Source: Chryseolinea serpens
Lineage (GTDB): Bacteria; Bacteroidota; Bacteroidia; Cytophagales; Cyclobacteriaceae
Reading direction: 5' to 3'
Length of the DNA: 64,000 nt
Assembly (NCBI RefSeq): GCF_900129725.1
Contig: NZ_FQWQ01000003.1
Location: 840,686 to 904,685 of the forward strand
In this document: piece by piece, positions 23,797-32,191 of the stretch
Layout: every line of letters begins with the position of its first letter
How positions within the stretch are numbered: position 1 is the stretch's first letter
Position numbers and translations under genes: made by a program
The notes under the pieces: generated by a model
The model's database searches: none
Told to the model about the DNA's origin: nothing
The model's input: the letters and a program-made list of their open reading frames with translations, nothing else

Positions 23797-25128
23797 ATGT
23801 TCGATAATTTAAGTCTTAAGCTGGATAAAGCCTTTCAGAGCCTGAAAGGACAGGGAAGGATCACCGAAATTAACGTGGCCACCACGGTCAAGGAAATCCG
23901 CAAGGCGCTCATCGACGCCGACGTGAACTATAAGGTCGCCAAGGAAGTCACCGACGACATCCGCGACAAGGCCATGGGCCAGGATGTGCTCACGGCCATT
24001 TCGCCCGGCCAGTTGCTGGTGAAGATCACCAACGATGAGCTGACGTCCCTCATGGGCGGTCAAAGTGAAGACATCAAGATCGAAGGAAGCCCGGCCGTCA
24101 TTCTTATCGCCGGCTTGCAAGGTTCCGGTAAAACCACATTCTCCGGAAAACTGGCCAACTATCTCAAAAAACAAGGCCGCTCGGTGTTGCTCACCGCCTG
24201 CGATATCTATCGTCCCGCTGCCATCGACCAGTTGAAAGTATTGGGCGAGCAAGTGGGTGTGGAGGTTTATGCCGAGCCCGAAAACAAAGACGCCGTAAAG
24301 ATAGCGAAGGCCGCCATTGAGCACGCCAAGAAAAATAACCACCGCATCGTGATCGTCGATACCGCCGGCCGTTTGGCGGTGGATGAAGAGATGATGGATG
24401 AGATCGCCCGCCTGAAGGCCGCCCTCAATCCATCCGAAACCTTGTTCGTGGTCGACTCCATGACCGGTCAGGATGCCGTGAACACGGCCAAGGCCTTTAA
24501 CGACCGCCTCAATTTTGATGGCGTGGTGCTCACGAAATTGGATGGCGATACCCGCGGGGGTGCTGCGCTTTCTATTCGCCGTGTGGTGGACAAGCCCATC
24601 AAGTTCATGAGCCTCGGGGAGAAAATGGAAGCCATCGACCGGTTCTATCCCGAACGTATGGCGAGCCGGATCCTGGGCATGGGTGACGTGGTGTCGCTGG
24701 TGGAAAAAGCACAGGAAGTATTCGACCAGGAAGAAGCCGCCCGCCTCAACAAAAAGATCCGCAAAAATCAGTTCGACTTCAACGACTTCCTGTCACAGTT
24801 GGAACAGGTGAAGAAGATGGGGAACATGAAAGACCTGCTGGGCATGATCCCCGGCATGGGCAAGGCCATCAAAGACGTGGACATCGATGATAATTCCTTC
24901 AAACCCATCGAGGCCATCATTCGCTCGATGACTTTGCAGGAGCGCGAAAACCCGGACATGCTCAACAGCAGTCGCAAGAATCGTATTGCCGCGGGCAGTG
25001 GCACGTCGGTGCAACAAGTCAATCAGCTGTTAAAGCAGTTTGGTGACATGCGCAAACTGATGAAGACCATGAATAAAATGGGCGGCGGCAAACGTGCGCT
25101 TTCAGCATTGAATCCGTTTGGACGATAA
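23797..25128 (+). CDS. ffh: Ffh, signal recognition particle GTPase
   Basis: 443 aa. N domain (1-90), G domain with P-loop GLQGSGKT (106-113), 'DTAGRLAVDEEMMDEI' (G3) and 'VVLTKLDGDTRGGAALS' (G4 region), and a Met-rich M domain from about 300 ('MGNMKDLLGMIPGMGKAI', 'KLMKTMNKMGGGKRALSALN') that binds SRP RNA and signal sequences. It delivers nascent membrane proteins to FtsY. It is full length with normal motifs. The transcript has its own promoter and terminator. Confidence 0.97.
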   Translation: MFDNLSLKLDKAFQSLKGQGRITEINVATTVKEIRKALIDADVNYKVAKEVTDDIRDKAMGQDVLTAISPGQLLVKITNDELTSLMGGQSEDIKIEGSPAVILIAGLQGSGKTTFSGKLANYLKKQGRSVLLTACDIYRPAAIDQLKVLGEQVGVEVYAEPENKDAVKIAKAAIEHAKKNNHRIVIVDTAGRLAVDEEMMDEIARLKAALNPSETLFVVDSMTGQDAVNTAKAFNDRLNFDGVVLTKLDGDTRGGAALSIRRVVDKPIKFMSLGEKMEAIDRFYPERMASRILGMGDVVSLVEKAQEVFDQEEAARLNKKIRKNQFDFNDFLSQLEQVKKMGNMKDLLGMIPGMGKAIKDVDIDDNSFKPIEAIIRSMTLQERENPDMLNSSRKNRIAAGSGTSVQQVNQLLKQFGDMRKLMKTMNKMGGGKRALSALNPFGR

Positions 25129-25148
25129 TCGCAGGCTTTTCTCAGATG

Positions 25149-25184
25149 ATGATCCTAAACCCAAGGCTTAGGATCATTTTTTTT
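25149..25184 (+). terminator. Intrinsic terminator of ffh
   Basis: Stem ATGATCCTAA / TTAGGATCAT with a 9-nt loop and eight T's. Confidence 0.9.
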
Positions 25185-25284
25185 GTTGTGCAATGCATGG
25201 TTTCCTGCCGGTAGCAGTGAAGCTACTGCCGTTCAATACGTTAGAAAGAAGCCGGATAACGGCCGGGTTGCGGTGCTAATTTTT

Positions 25285-25398
25285 CTGAAAAATTTAGGGG
25301 AATGAGACAAACCAAACGGGCAATATCACCGTTCTTACAGTAGTTTACAGGTTGTTATATAAATTAGAGAAAATGCCCCGACTACTCGGGGCATTTTT
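25285..25398 (+). ncRNA. Possible small RNA or attenuated leader ahead of DUF2911 gene
   Basis: The 318 bp between ffh and the DUF2911 gene contain a second strong terminator (25371-25398, stem AAATGCCCCGA / TCGGGGCATTT, loop CTAC, T-run) that ends only 48 bp before ATG 25447. As ffh already has its own terminator, this one must end another transcript: a small RNA, or a leader with conditional termination. A perfect 8-1-8 palindrome (AATTTTTCTGAAAAATT) begins at 25278. The start position is a guess. Confidence 0.35.
25371..25398 (+). terminator. Terminator upstream of the DUF2911 gene
   Basis: 11-bp stem with a 4-nt loop and five T's; see the putative RNA entry for context. Confidence 0.85.
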
Positions 25399-25446
25399 AC
25401 GTATATACAACATCGTAAAAACACTTAAACCAAACTCAAACAACGT

Positions 25447-25950
25447 ATGAAAAGAATTACATTTCTGATGGTGGCCCTGGCAACCGTATTGACCACTGCA
25501 TTTGCCCAGGACAAACCCGCCAGCCCCCAGGCCACTGTGGAAGGCAAGATCGGAGCCACCAATGTAAAAATCGTTTATTGTCAACCTTCAGCCCGCGGTC
25601 GCAAGATCATGGGTGGCCTTGTTCCTTATGGTGAAGTGTGGAGAACGGGTGCGAACGATGCTACGACCATCGAATTCGACAAGCCCGTAAAGATCGAAGG
25701 CAAAGACCTGGCAGCCGGCAAATACGCCCTCTTCACCATCCCCGGTGAAAATGAGTGGACCATCATCATCAACAAAGACGCAAAACAGTGGGGCGCCTAC
25801 AGCTACAAGGACAAAGACGACGTGCTGCGCGTGACCGTGAAACCCACCAAAACTTCCGCTGCCGTGGAAACCTTCAACATTGCACTCGGCAAAGACGACG
25901 TGCAATTGAAATGGGAGAACACCGCTGTAGCATTCAAAATAAAAGGTTAA
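25447..25950 (+). CDS. DUF2911 secreted protein
   Basis: 167 aa. A signal peptide (1-21, ending TTAFAQ) precedes a single beta-sandwich-like domain with family motifs 'KIVYCQPSARGRKIMGGLVP', 'YGEVWRTGANDATTIEFD', 'LAAGKYALFTIPGENEWT' and 'NKDAKQWGAYSYKDKDDVLR'. DUF2911 proteins are abundant in Bacteroidota and lack a known function. The product should be periplasmic. It is monocistronic: a terminator follows 17 bp after the stop. Confidence 0.92.
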   Translation: MKRITFLMVALATVLTTAFAQDKPASPQATVEGKIGATNVKIVYCQPSARGRKIMGGLVPYGEVWRTGANDATTIEFDKPVKIEGKDLAAGKYALFTIPGENEWTIIINKDAKQWGAYSYKDKDDVLRVTVKPTKTSAAVETFNIALGKDDVQLKWENTAVAFKIKG

Positions 25951-25966
25951 TCTTCTTATAAATAAT

Positions 25967-25996
25967 AAAAAAGCCCTGCACTGGCAGGGCTTTTTT
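25967..25996 (+). terminator. Intrinsic terminator of the DUF2911 gene
   Basis: Stem GCCCTGC / GCAGGGC extended by A6/T6, loop ACTG. Confidence 0.9.
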
Positions 25997-26031
25997 ATTT
26001 TCCGCATATTGGCATCCCTTACCATGCCACC

Positions 26032-26481
26032 ATGTATATTCTAGGACGTTACGACCGGGTTGACTTACCCTTGCTGGGGCTGAAAAATATTCATGCGAAG
26101 GTGGATACGGGAGCCTTCACTTCCAGCCTCCATTGCCACCGGGCCGAAGTGATCGACGGTGTACTTGAATTTATTTTATTGGATGAAGAGCATCCGGAAT
26201 TTACGGGGATGAAGTTTCAGTTCCGCGAATTCGAAGAGCGCCTCATCAAAAATTCGTTTGGTGAAGTGGAGCGCCGGTTTGTGATCCACACCACGCTAAA
26301 AATTTTTAACGAAGACATAACGACCGAGTTCTCGCTCAGCAACCGGGGTTCGCTTAAATTTCCGATCCTGATCGGGCGAAAGATCCTGCGAAACCGCTTT
26401 CTCATCGACGTCACAAAAAAGAACCTTTCCTACCAGGAAAAACGCCGGCAGCGCCGGGCGCAGAAGAGTAAAAATCGATAA
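26032..26481 (+). CDS. RimB-like retropepsin-fold protease
   Basis: 149 aa. This is the COG4067 family, usually named 'ATP-dependent zinc protease' or RimB. The sequence shows [13 protein letters not shown] with D25-T-G-A28, the catalytic motif of retropepsin-like aspartic proteases. No HExxH zinc site and no ATP-binding motif is visible. A further typical block is '[18 protein letters not shown]'. rimK begins 23 bp downstream; in characterised systems the partner protease acts on the glutamate tails added by RimK. It is cytoplasmic and first of a three-gene unit. Confidence 0.85.
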   Translation: MYILGRYDRVDLPLLGLKNIHAKVDTGAFTSSLHCHRAEVIDGVLEFILLDEEHPEFTGMKFQFREFEERLIKNSFGEVERRFVIHTTLKIFNEDITTEFSLSNRGSLKFPILIGRKILRNRFLIDVTKKNLSYQEKRRQRRAQKSKNR

Positions 26482-26504
26482 CGCGTAAAGCAAACCAGTC
26501 CCTC

Positions 26505-27413
26505 ATGAACATCGCCATATTGTCGAGAAACGCCAAGCTATATTCTACCCGCCGTCTCAAAGCGGCCGGGGAGGCGCGTGGCCATAAGGTTGAGATCATC
26601 GACCACATGAAGTGCGTTCTTTTTATCGAGAAGCGAAACCCAGTGGTCCTTTACCAGGGCCGACGCCTCGACTATTTCGACGCCATCATCCCGCGCATCG
26701 GTGCGTCGGTCACCTTCTATGGTGCGGCCGTCGTGCGGCAGTTTGAAATGATGAAGGTGTTCACCGCCGTGGAGTCGCAGGCGCTCATCCGCTCGCGTGA
26801 CAAGCTGCGCAGCCTGCAGATCCTTTCGCGCGCAGGGTTGGGGTTGCCCAAGACGATCTTCATGGACTACTCGCGCGAAACCGAAGGCATCATCGAGGCC
26901 GTGGGCGGTGCGCCGGTCGTGATCAAATTGCTGGAAGGCACGCAGGGTTTGGGTGTGGTGCTGGCCGAGAACAAGAAGGCCGCCAAGTCGGTGATCGAGG
27001 CCTTTCATGGATTGCATGCCCGCATCATCGTACAGGAATTTATCAAAGAAGCCAAGGGTGCCGACATCCGTGCATTCGTCGTGAACGGCGAAGTGGTGGG
27101 TGCCATGCGCCGGCAGGCCAAGGAAGGGGAATTCCGTTCCAACCTGCATCGCGGCGGCACCGCCAAGGTGGTGAGACTGAGCCGTGCCGAAAAAGTGGCG
27201 GCCATCACTGCCGCTAAAAAAATGGGTCTTGACGTGGCCGGTGTGGATATGCTACCTTCGGCTCGCGGGCCGCTCATCCTGGAGGTGAACTCGTCACCCG
27301 GACTGGAGGGCATCGAAGGGGCCACCAAGGTGGACATCGCGGGGAAGATTTTTCAGTATATTGAGAAAAATGCGGGGAAGAAAAAGATCCAGAAGGATAA
27401 AATTAACGCGTGA
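26505..27413 (+). CDS. rimK: RimK, ATP-grasp glutamate ligase
   Basis: 302 aa. An N-terminal pre-ATP-grasp domain ([18 protein letters not shown]) is followed by an ATP-grasp core: '[20 protein letters not shown]', '[20 protein letters not shown]', '[16 protein letters not shown]' and '[20 protein letters not shown]'. It adds glutamates to the C-terminus of ribosomal protein S6 in characterised bacteria. Length matches the family. It lies in tandem with the RimB-like protease and an aspartoacylase-like gene. Confidence 0.93.
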   Translation: MNIAILSRNAKLYSTRRLKAAGEARGHKVEIIDHMKCVLFIEKRNPVVLYQGRRLDYFDAIIPRIGASVTFYGAAVVRQFEMMKVFTAVESQALIRSRDKLRSLQILSRAGLGLPKTIFMDYSRETEGIIEAVGGAPVVIKLLEGTQGLGVVLAENKKAAKSVIEAFHGLHARIIVQEFIKEAKGADIRAFVVNGEVVGAMRRQAKEGEFRSNLHRGGTAKVVRLSRAEKVAAITAAKKMGLDVAGVDMLPSARGPLILEVNSSPGLEGIEGATKVDIAGKIFQYIEKNAGKKKIQKDKINA

Positions 27414-27434
27414 TTTCACATACCCATATCACCA

Positions 27435-28409
27435 TTGCGTAAGATCGTCATAGCCGGGCAAGAGATCCTGCCCGGGGAATTCAAGGAAATAGACATCAAC
27501 ATTGCAAGGCTTCCTTCGCATACGGTGATCGACACGCCCATCTATGTGTCGCGGGGCGAAGAAGAAGGGCCGGTGCTCGCCCTCACCGCCGGTATGCACG
27601 GCGACGAGATCAACGGCATGGAGATCGTGCGCCGCATGCTCGACAGCGGCCTGCACAAACCCAAGCGCGGCGTGACCATCTGCATGCCCATCGTGAACAT
27701 GTACGGCTTCCTCAACTATTCACGCGACGTGCCCGATGGCAAGGACATCAACCGGTCTTTCCCCGGCAACAAATCGGGGTCGCTGGCCAGCCGGGTGGCC
27801 TATCACCTCATGCACGATGTGATCCCCCTCATCGACATCGGCATCGACTTTCATACCGGGGGCGCCATGCGCGCCAACTATCCCCAGGTGCGGGCCGTGT
27901 TGAGACACGAAACCAACCTGAAACTTGCCGAAGCCTTTCATGCCCCCTTCACCATCGATGCACCGTATCGCCCTAACTCCCTGCGCAAGGAGGCAGCACG
28001 CCGGGGTAAATATATTATCGTGTATGAAGGCGGCGAGTCGCTGCGCTTTGACCAGCAGGCGATCGAAATCGGCATTGCCGGCACACTGCGCGTTATGAAA
28101 CACCTGAACATGATCGACGTGGCGCCCGAAGCAACGGACGAAAACCGGATCGTCTGGAACACCAGCTGGATCCGCGCGCACCACGCCGGCCTGTTTCAGC
28201 CCAATGTGAAGTGCGGACAACTGGTGCACAAAGGCGAGTGGGTGGGGACCATTACCGACCCTTTCGGGGAATTCAAAGAAGAAGTGATGGCACCGGAGAC
28301 AGCGTTTGTCATCGGCCTCAACAACATACCCGTCATCAACGCGGGAGATGCCCTCATGCACCTGGGCATGGACAATTTTTGTAAGCTCGACCAGCCTGCC
28401 GAAGACTAA
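27435..28409 (+). CDS. Succinylglutamate desuccinylase/aspartoacylase family zinc hydrolase
   Basis: 324 aa, initiated at TTG 27435 (no ATG precedes the conserved N-terminus). The zinc ligands of the M14-like fold are visible: H55 and E58 in 'GMHGDEINGMEI', and H140 in 'DIGIDFHTGG'. A C-terminal beta domain (about 230-320) contains 'HKGEWVGTITDPFGE'. Family members cleave an acyl group from an amino acid. Its position 21 bp after rimK suggests action on glutamate-modified or N-acyl-glutamyl substrates, but the true substrate is unknown. Confidence 0.88.
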   Translation: MRKIVIAGQEILPGEFKEIDINIARLPSHTVIDTPIYVSRGEEEGPVLALTAGMHGDEINGMEIVRRMLDSGLHKPKRGVTICMPIVNMYGFLNYSRDVPDGKDINRSFPGNKSGSLASRVAYHLMHDVIPLIDIGIDFHTGGAMRANYPQVRAVLRHETNLKLAEAFHAPFTIDAPYRPNSLRKEAARRGKYIIVYEGGESLRFDQQAIEIGIAGTLRVMKHLNMIDVAPEATDENRIVWNTSWIRAHHAGLFQPNVKCGQLVHKGEWVGTITDPFGEFKEEVMAPETAFVIGLNNIPVINAGDALMHLGMDNFCKLDQPAED

Positions 28410-28463
28410 GGTAACTTTCGTTACGCCCGGCGGTTTTTAGGATAGTGAAGTAAATGAAACAGC

Positions 28464-29033
28464 GTGGAAAATTTTCTGGATCAATACGGATACATCGCTC
28501 TAATCATTGGGACCTTCTTTGAAGGCGAAACCGCCATCCTGGTAGCGTCGTCGCTCATTCACCAGGGGTTGTTCGAAGCGCCCTACACGATCCTCTTTGG
28601 GTTTGCCGGATCGTTTGTGAGCGACTGGCTCTATTACACCATCGGGCGGCTGAATGGAAAATACTTTGTTGAGAAACGCCCGGCCCTAAAAGAAAAGCTC
28701 GCCCCCGTGCGACAGTTCTTCGACACGCATAAAATACAGATCTTGTTTTCGTACCGCTTCCTCTATGGTTTCAGGGTCATCATTCCCCTGGTGATCGGCA
28801 TGAGCAACATCCGCCCCATGCAATATCTGTTCTATAGTTTGCTGAGTGGGCTCATCTGGTCGTCGACCGTGAATGCGGTGGGCTATTCCATCGGCCGGTT
28901 CCTGGACCTCAAGACGTCTGTCTTTGAAGACAACCTCCTGTTCATCGTGCTGGGCTTTGCTTGCTTTGGGTTGATGATCGGTTTTGCCGTGAAGCATTTC
29001 GCGGAGCGGAAAATGCACGTCAGCGAAAAATAA
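28464..29033 (+). CDS. DedA-family (VTT domain) membrane protein
   Basis: 189 aa from GTG 28464; an ATG ten bases upstream is out of frame. The DedA pattern is clear: 'YIALIIGTFFEGETAILVAS', a re-entrant 'FAGSFVSDWLYYTIGRLNGK', 'SYRFLYGFRVIIPLVIGMSN', 'FLSGLIWSSTVNAVGYSIGR'-like segment and a last helix. DedA proteins are inner-membrane lipid flippases or transporters needed for envelope homeostasis. The gene stands alone and ends convergently to a glutaminyl cyclase gene. Confidence 0.9.
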   Translation: MENFLDQYGYIALIIGTFFEGETAILVASSLIHQGLFEAPYTILFGFAGSFVSDWLYYTIGRLNGKYFVEKRPALKEKLAPVRQFFDTHKIQILFSYRFLYGFRVIIPLVIGMSNIRPMQYLFYSLLSGLIWSSTVNAVGYSIGRFLDLKTSVFEDNLLFIVLGFACFGLMIGFAVKHFAERKMHVSEK

Positions 29034-29035
29034 GA

Positions 29036-29065
29036 AAGGATTCAAGTGTCTATACCTGAATCCTT
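29036..29065. terminator. Hairpin between convergent genes
   Basis: Stem AAGGATTCA / TGAATCCTT with a 12-nt loop directly after the DedA stop and before the end of the minus-strand gene. There is no strong T-run, so it may work in both directions or with Rho. Confidence 0.5.
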
Positions 29066-29088
29066 ATGGATGACGGTTACGCATTGCA

Positions 29089-29901
29089 CTAAGGATTTGC
29101 TACAGCAGGCTTTTGGATCCGGATCAAAAAGGCCTTTGGCCAATTCTTTCCCGTAACCAAAAATGCCTTGGAGTTCACATCGTAGGCGATGCCATTCAAA
29201 TAGTCAATGTTGGGATACATGCGCCGCACTTCTTCGGTGAGGGGTGAAAGGTCCACTCTCCCTACTACTTTTCCTGAAGTGGCGTCGATCTTCACGATCC
29301 AGGAGGTTTCATAAACGTTGGCGTAGATGTAGCCGTCAACATACTCCAGCTCGTTCACATTCTTCAGCTTCTGGCCTTCGTTGGTCACGGTCAACGTACG
29401 CACTACGCTCAGGTTGGCGGTGTCGAGGTAGGTCAATTTTTCGGTGCCGTCGCTCATGATCAGGTTTTTGTTGTCATGCGTCATGCCCCAGCCCTCGGCG
29501 TTGCTGAACTTGAACTCACCGATCTGTTTGTAGGTTGTGGCGTTGTAGATGAACCCGACCCCGGTGCGATAGGTGAGCTGATACAGTTTATTGTTGATGA
29601 CCGAAATGCCCTCACCAAAATACTGCTGATCGAGCATGATCTTTTTGGTGTGGACGCCCGAGCCCGGATCCACCTCGGCGACCCATGATTTCCCGTTCAG
29701 CCCGGTGCTTTCCAGCACCTTCCCTTTGTAGATCAGCAACCCTTCCGTATAAGCTTCCTGGTCGTGGGGCAGCGTTTTCAGGACACTGTAGGTCAAGGCC
29801 AGGGTGTCTGCGGGCGTTTCGGTGTTGGAGTCTGAATTTTTCGTGCACGAAGCGAGCAGGAAAAGGAGGGCGGCAACCGGTACAAAGAGAGAATGCTTCA
29901 T
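29089..29901 (-). CDS. Glutaminyl-peptide cyclotransferase (plant-type fold), lipoprotein
   Basis: 270 aa from ATG 29901, chosen because it gives a clear lipoprotein signal (MKHSLFVPVAALLFLLASC, Cys 19). The domain is the five-bladed propeller of the plant/bacterial type ('FTQGL'-like 'DQEAYTEGLLIYKGKVLEST', 'FSNAEGWGMTHDNKNLIMSD', 'VNELEYVDGYIYANVYETSW', 'IDYLNGIAYDVNSKAFLVTG'). It cyclises N-terminal Gln to pyroglutamate. In Bacteroidota many exported proteins expose Gln after signal cleavage, so a periplasmic enzyme of this kind fits. It is divergent from the PhnD-like gene. Confidence 0.92.
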   Translation of the reverse strand: MKHSLFVPVAALLFLLASCTKNSDSNTETPADTLALTYSVLKTLPHDQEAYTEGLLIYKGKVLESTGLNGKSWVAEVDPGSGVHTKKIMLDQQYFGEGISVINNKLYQLTYRTGVGFIYNATTYKQIGEFKFSNAEGWGMTHDNKNLIMSDGTEKLTYLDTANLSVVRTLTVTNEGQKLKNVNELEYVDGYIYANVYETSWIVKIDATSGKVVGRVDLSPLTEEVRRMYPNIDYLNGIAYDVNSKAFLVTGKNWPKAFLIRIQKPAVANP

Positions 29902-30038
29902 GAGGAACACGGATAAATAAAGCCCGAAAAAACTAAAATTATCACACATCCCCAAAACGCCTTTTCCGGCCTGTTCGGTGGACAGCCTTATCCTGCTGAC
30001 CATACGCCGGAAATTCCTTCCAGAACGGTCTTTCCCGG

Positions 30039-30069
30039 TTTCCACTGTTTGGAAAGCTGCCTATATTTG
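30039..30069 (+). promoter_or_regulatory. Candidate promoter of the PhnD-like gene
   Basis: TATATTTG at 30062-30069 is a perfect TAnnTTTG. TTTC at 30039-30042 sits 19 bp upstream in the -33 position. It gives a leader of about 120 nt before ATG 30195. Confidence 0.5.
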
Positions 30070-30194
30070 GAATTGCTGCAGGAAGCTCAATAGGGTTGCG
30101 AAAGTGTTGTTGGGTAGTATGGCTTATAAAGGCTTCCAGCAGGTGTCCCTGTAAATCGTTAGTAAAACTTTAAAAACCCTCTAAATCCCTCATC

Positions 30195-31076
30195 ATGCGA
30201 AAATCAAAATTGGTTGTGCTGGTCGTTTCGATCGTAGCATCTGTTCTTTTCTATGGCCTTCCCGCGAAAGGACAGACGCAGCCGGTCATCTATTTCTATC
30301 TCACGCCCTCTGTATCCGTCGAATCCATGGAGAAGAGTGGCAACTTCATCAAGGATTTCCTGGAGAAGGAAACCGGCATGACCATCAAGCTGGGGGTGCC
30401 ACCTAGCTACGACGAGTTGGTCGACAAGTTCGGGCAAAAGGAGCCTTGCTTCTCCATCATGAGTAGCCAAAGCTATGTGCTGGCCCACGAAAAATTCGGA
30501 GCCCAGGTAAAGCTCCGGTCGCTGCGCTATGGCCAGTCGGTATACTACGGCCAGATCATTTGTCGCGCCGGCTCAGGCATCAAGACCATCAAAGACCTGC
30601 AAGGAAAAAGCATCGCCTACACCGACGAGCTCTCCACATCCGGCTACTTATATCCCAAACAGATCCTGGACAAGAACAACATCAAACCGGCCAAGGTGGT
30701 GTTTGCCAAAAAGCACGATGAAGTCGTGCGCATGGTATACGAAGGCAAAGTAGACGCCGGCGCCGCCTTCTACTCCCCTCCCGGCCCCGACGGCGAAATG
30801 CACGACGCCCGCGCCCGCATCAAAGACAAATATCCCGATGTGGAAAAGAAAGTGATCACCCTCGTTAAGACCGAAGCCATTCCAAACGATCCCATCGTGT
30901 TCTCCAAAGCCTTTGATCCCGAAGCTGCCCGAAAGCTGTACGTCGCGTTGGTGAAACTCACGACGGAACAAAAGGGCAAGGAAATTCTTCGGGAATTGTA
31001 TGGATCGGAAGGATTTGTGAAAGCTTCGGATGCGGATTATAATTCGTTGCGCCAGGTGATGGGGGTGGTGAAATGA
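30195..31076 (+). CDS. PhnD-like phosphate/phosphonate-type periplasmic binding protein (orphan)
   Basis: 293 aa with a signal peptide (1-26, ending LPAKGQ). Two-lobe type II binding-protein fold: 'LTPSVSVESMEKSGNFIKDF', 'GQIICRAGSGIKTIKDLQGK', 'DELSTSGYLYPKQILDKN', 'GKVDAGAAFYSPPG'. This matches the PhnD/PtxB/AioX family, which binds phosphonate, phosphite or arsenite. No ABC permease, ATPase or sensor kinase is adjacent, so import by this locus alone is unlikely; a sensory or shared-transporter role is possible. A heptanucleotide repeat array begins directly at its stop codon. Confidence 0.88.
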   Translation: MRKSKLVVLVVSIVASVLFYGLPAKGQTQPVIYFYLTPSVSVESMEKSGNFIKDFLEKETGMTIKLGVPPSYDELVDKFGQKEPCFSIMSSQSYVLAHEKFGAQVKLRSLRYGQSVYYGQIICRAGSGIKTIKDLQGKSIAYTDELSTSGYLYPKQILDKNNIKPAKVVFAKKHDEVVRMVYEGKVDAGAAFYSPPGPDGEMHDARARIKDKYPDVEKKVITLVKTEAIPNDPIVFSKAFDPEAARKLYVALVKLTTEQKGKEILRELYGSEGFVKASDADYNSLRQVMGVVK

Positions 31077-31341
31077 GGAGCCAGAAGCCAGGAGCCAGGA
31101 GCCAGAATCTTTTGAATCGGAGATCAGTAGTCAGTAGCCAGTAGTCAGTAGTCAGTAGCGAGAAGTCAGTCATCGTGCACCAGCAGAAAGTAGTCATCAT
31201 ATGCCAAGTAGTTGCCAGCCAATACCCAATCAGCTGCCCATAAACAAAATAGCCAGTGTCTATTGCTTCTTAAAACAACAGACACCGGCTACTGACTACT
31301 GAATGCCGAGAACAAGCTCCTGGCTTCTGGCTCCTGAATCC
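31076..31341. repeat. Heptanucleotide-repeat element, copy 1
   Basis: Starts with tandem GGAGCCA-type heptamers (31076-31109) and CAGTAGT/CAGTAGC heptamers (31124-31170). After about 110 bp of unique sequence it ends with their inverted counterparts (GGCTACTGACTACTG at 31287-31301, then GCTCCTGGCTTCTGGCTCCTG at 31316-31336). The ends can pair as nested inverted repeats. It fills the space between two convergent genes, from stop to stop. Confidence 0.85.
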
Positions 31342-32115
31342 CTAGATATCCGAATACTCCACGGGCCGCAGAAAATAAATGTTGATTTTCGAGACGTTGT
31401 GCTGATACTCGCTCATACCCGAAAGCGTCTTCCACTCGGGGTCCGCGGAAAATGCTTTCCAATGCTCGTCGCGGGAAGCCTGGTTGGCGAAGGTGGTCAT
31501 GTACATGAGGTTGGGCATGCGGCTGCCGGAGAGCACTTCGGCATAGAAGACGGCGTTGAAGCCGAGGCGTTTGAACAGGGCGACTTCGTTGCCGTCGTTG
31601 AACATCTTTACTTTGTTCCGGTAGATCTTTTCCGTATATCCTTCATAGCTGCGCAACTCGTAGACGCGCTCGTTCACCGGCGTGGACAATTTGGGAACTT
31701 CCAGTTGTGTCATCTTTACGAAGGCCTGGAGCACGATGGTCTCGATGCGCGCATAGGGTGGATTATCGTAGGGGGCATTGAGATAGTCCGTACCCGACGA
31801 CTCATATTGTTTGTCCTTTAACAAGGTTTCGGGAAGCTTCACAAACTGATCCATCGAGGAAAACGGGGTAAGCACATAGATGCGTTTGCCAAACGTGGTG
31901 TCGGTTTCAACGGGTTTGAAAACACCCACCTTGGTGATGCCCGCCCGGTGTAAGGCGGGCAGATAGGCCTCCTTCAAAAATTTCTCCACCCGTTGTTCCT
32001 GGGTGCTGTTGGCAACATGGTAGATCTTGATCTCGTAGAATTCACGCTTTGGAGCCGCCACCACCACAGTGGCAAGGCCCAACACAAAAAAGATAAAGGA
32101 TAATGCTCGTTTCAT
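31342..32115 (-). CDS. NIPSNAP family protein
   Basis: 257 aa with a signal peptide (about 1-21). Two NIPSNAP-type ferredoxin-like domains: 'FYEIKIYHVANSTQEQRVEK' then 'YLPALHRAGITKVGVFKPVE'; and 'VYELRSYEGYTEKIYRNKVK' then 'LFKRLGFNAVFYAEVLSGSR'. Bacterial members are of unknown function, often exported in Bacteroidota. The gene is bracketed on both sides by inverted copies of the heptanucleotide element, and its stop codon lies 1 bp past copy 1. Confidence 0.9.
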   Translation of the reverse strand: MKRALSFIFFVLGLATVVVAAPKREFYEIKIYHVANSTQEQRVEKFLKEAYLPALHRAGITKVGVFKPVETDTTFGKRIYVLTPFSSMDQFVKLPETLLKDKQYESSGTDYLNAPYDNPPYARIETIVLQAFVKMTQLEVPKLSTPVNERVYELRSYEGYTEKIYRNKVKMFNDGNEVALFKRLGFNAVFYAEVLSGSRMPNLMYMTTFANQASRDEHWKAFSADPEWKTLSGMSEYQHNVSKINIYFLRPVEYSDI

Positions 32116-32191
32116 ATAGGGATAAATAATAGTGCAGTGAAGGTACGGTAAGAATCTAAATTTAGCTTACGGTTAGGTTGCCGCCAGTGTA

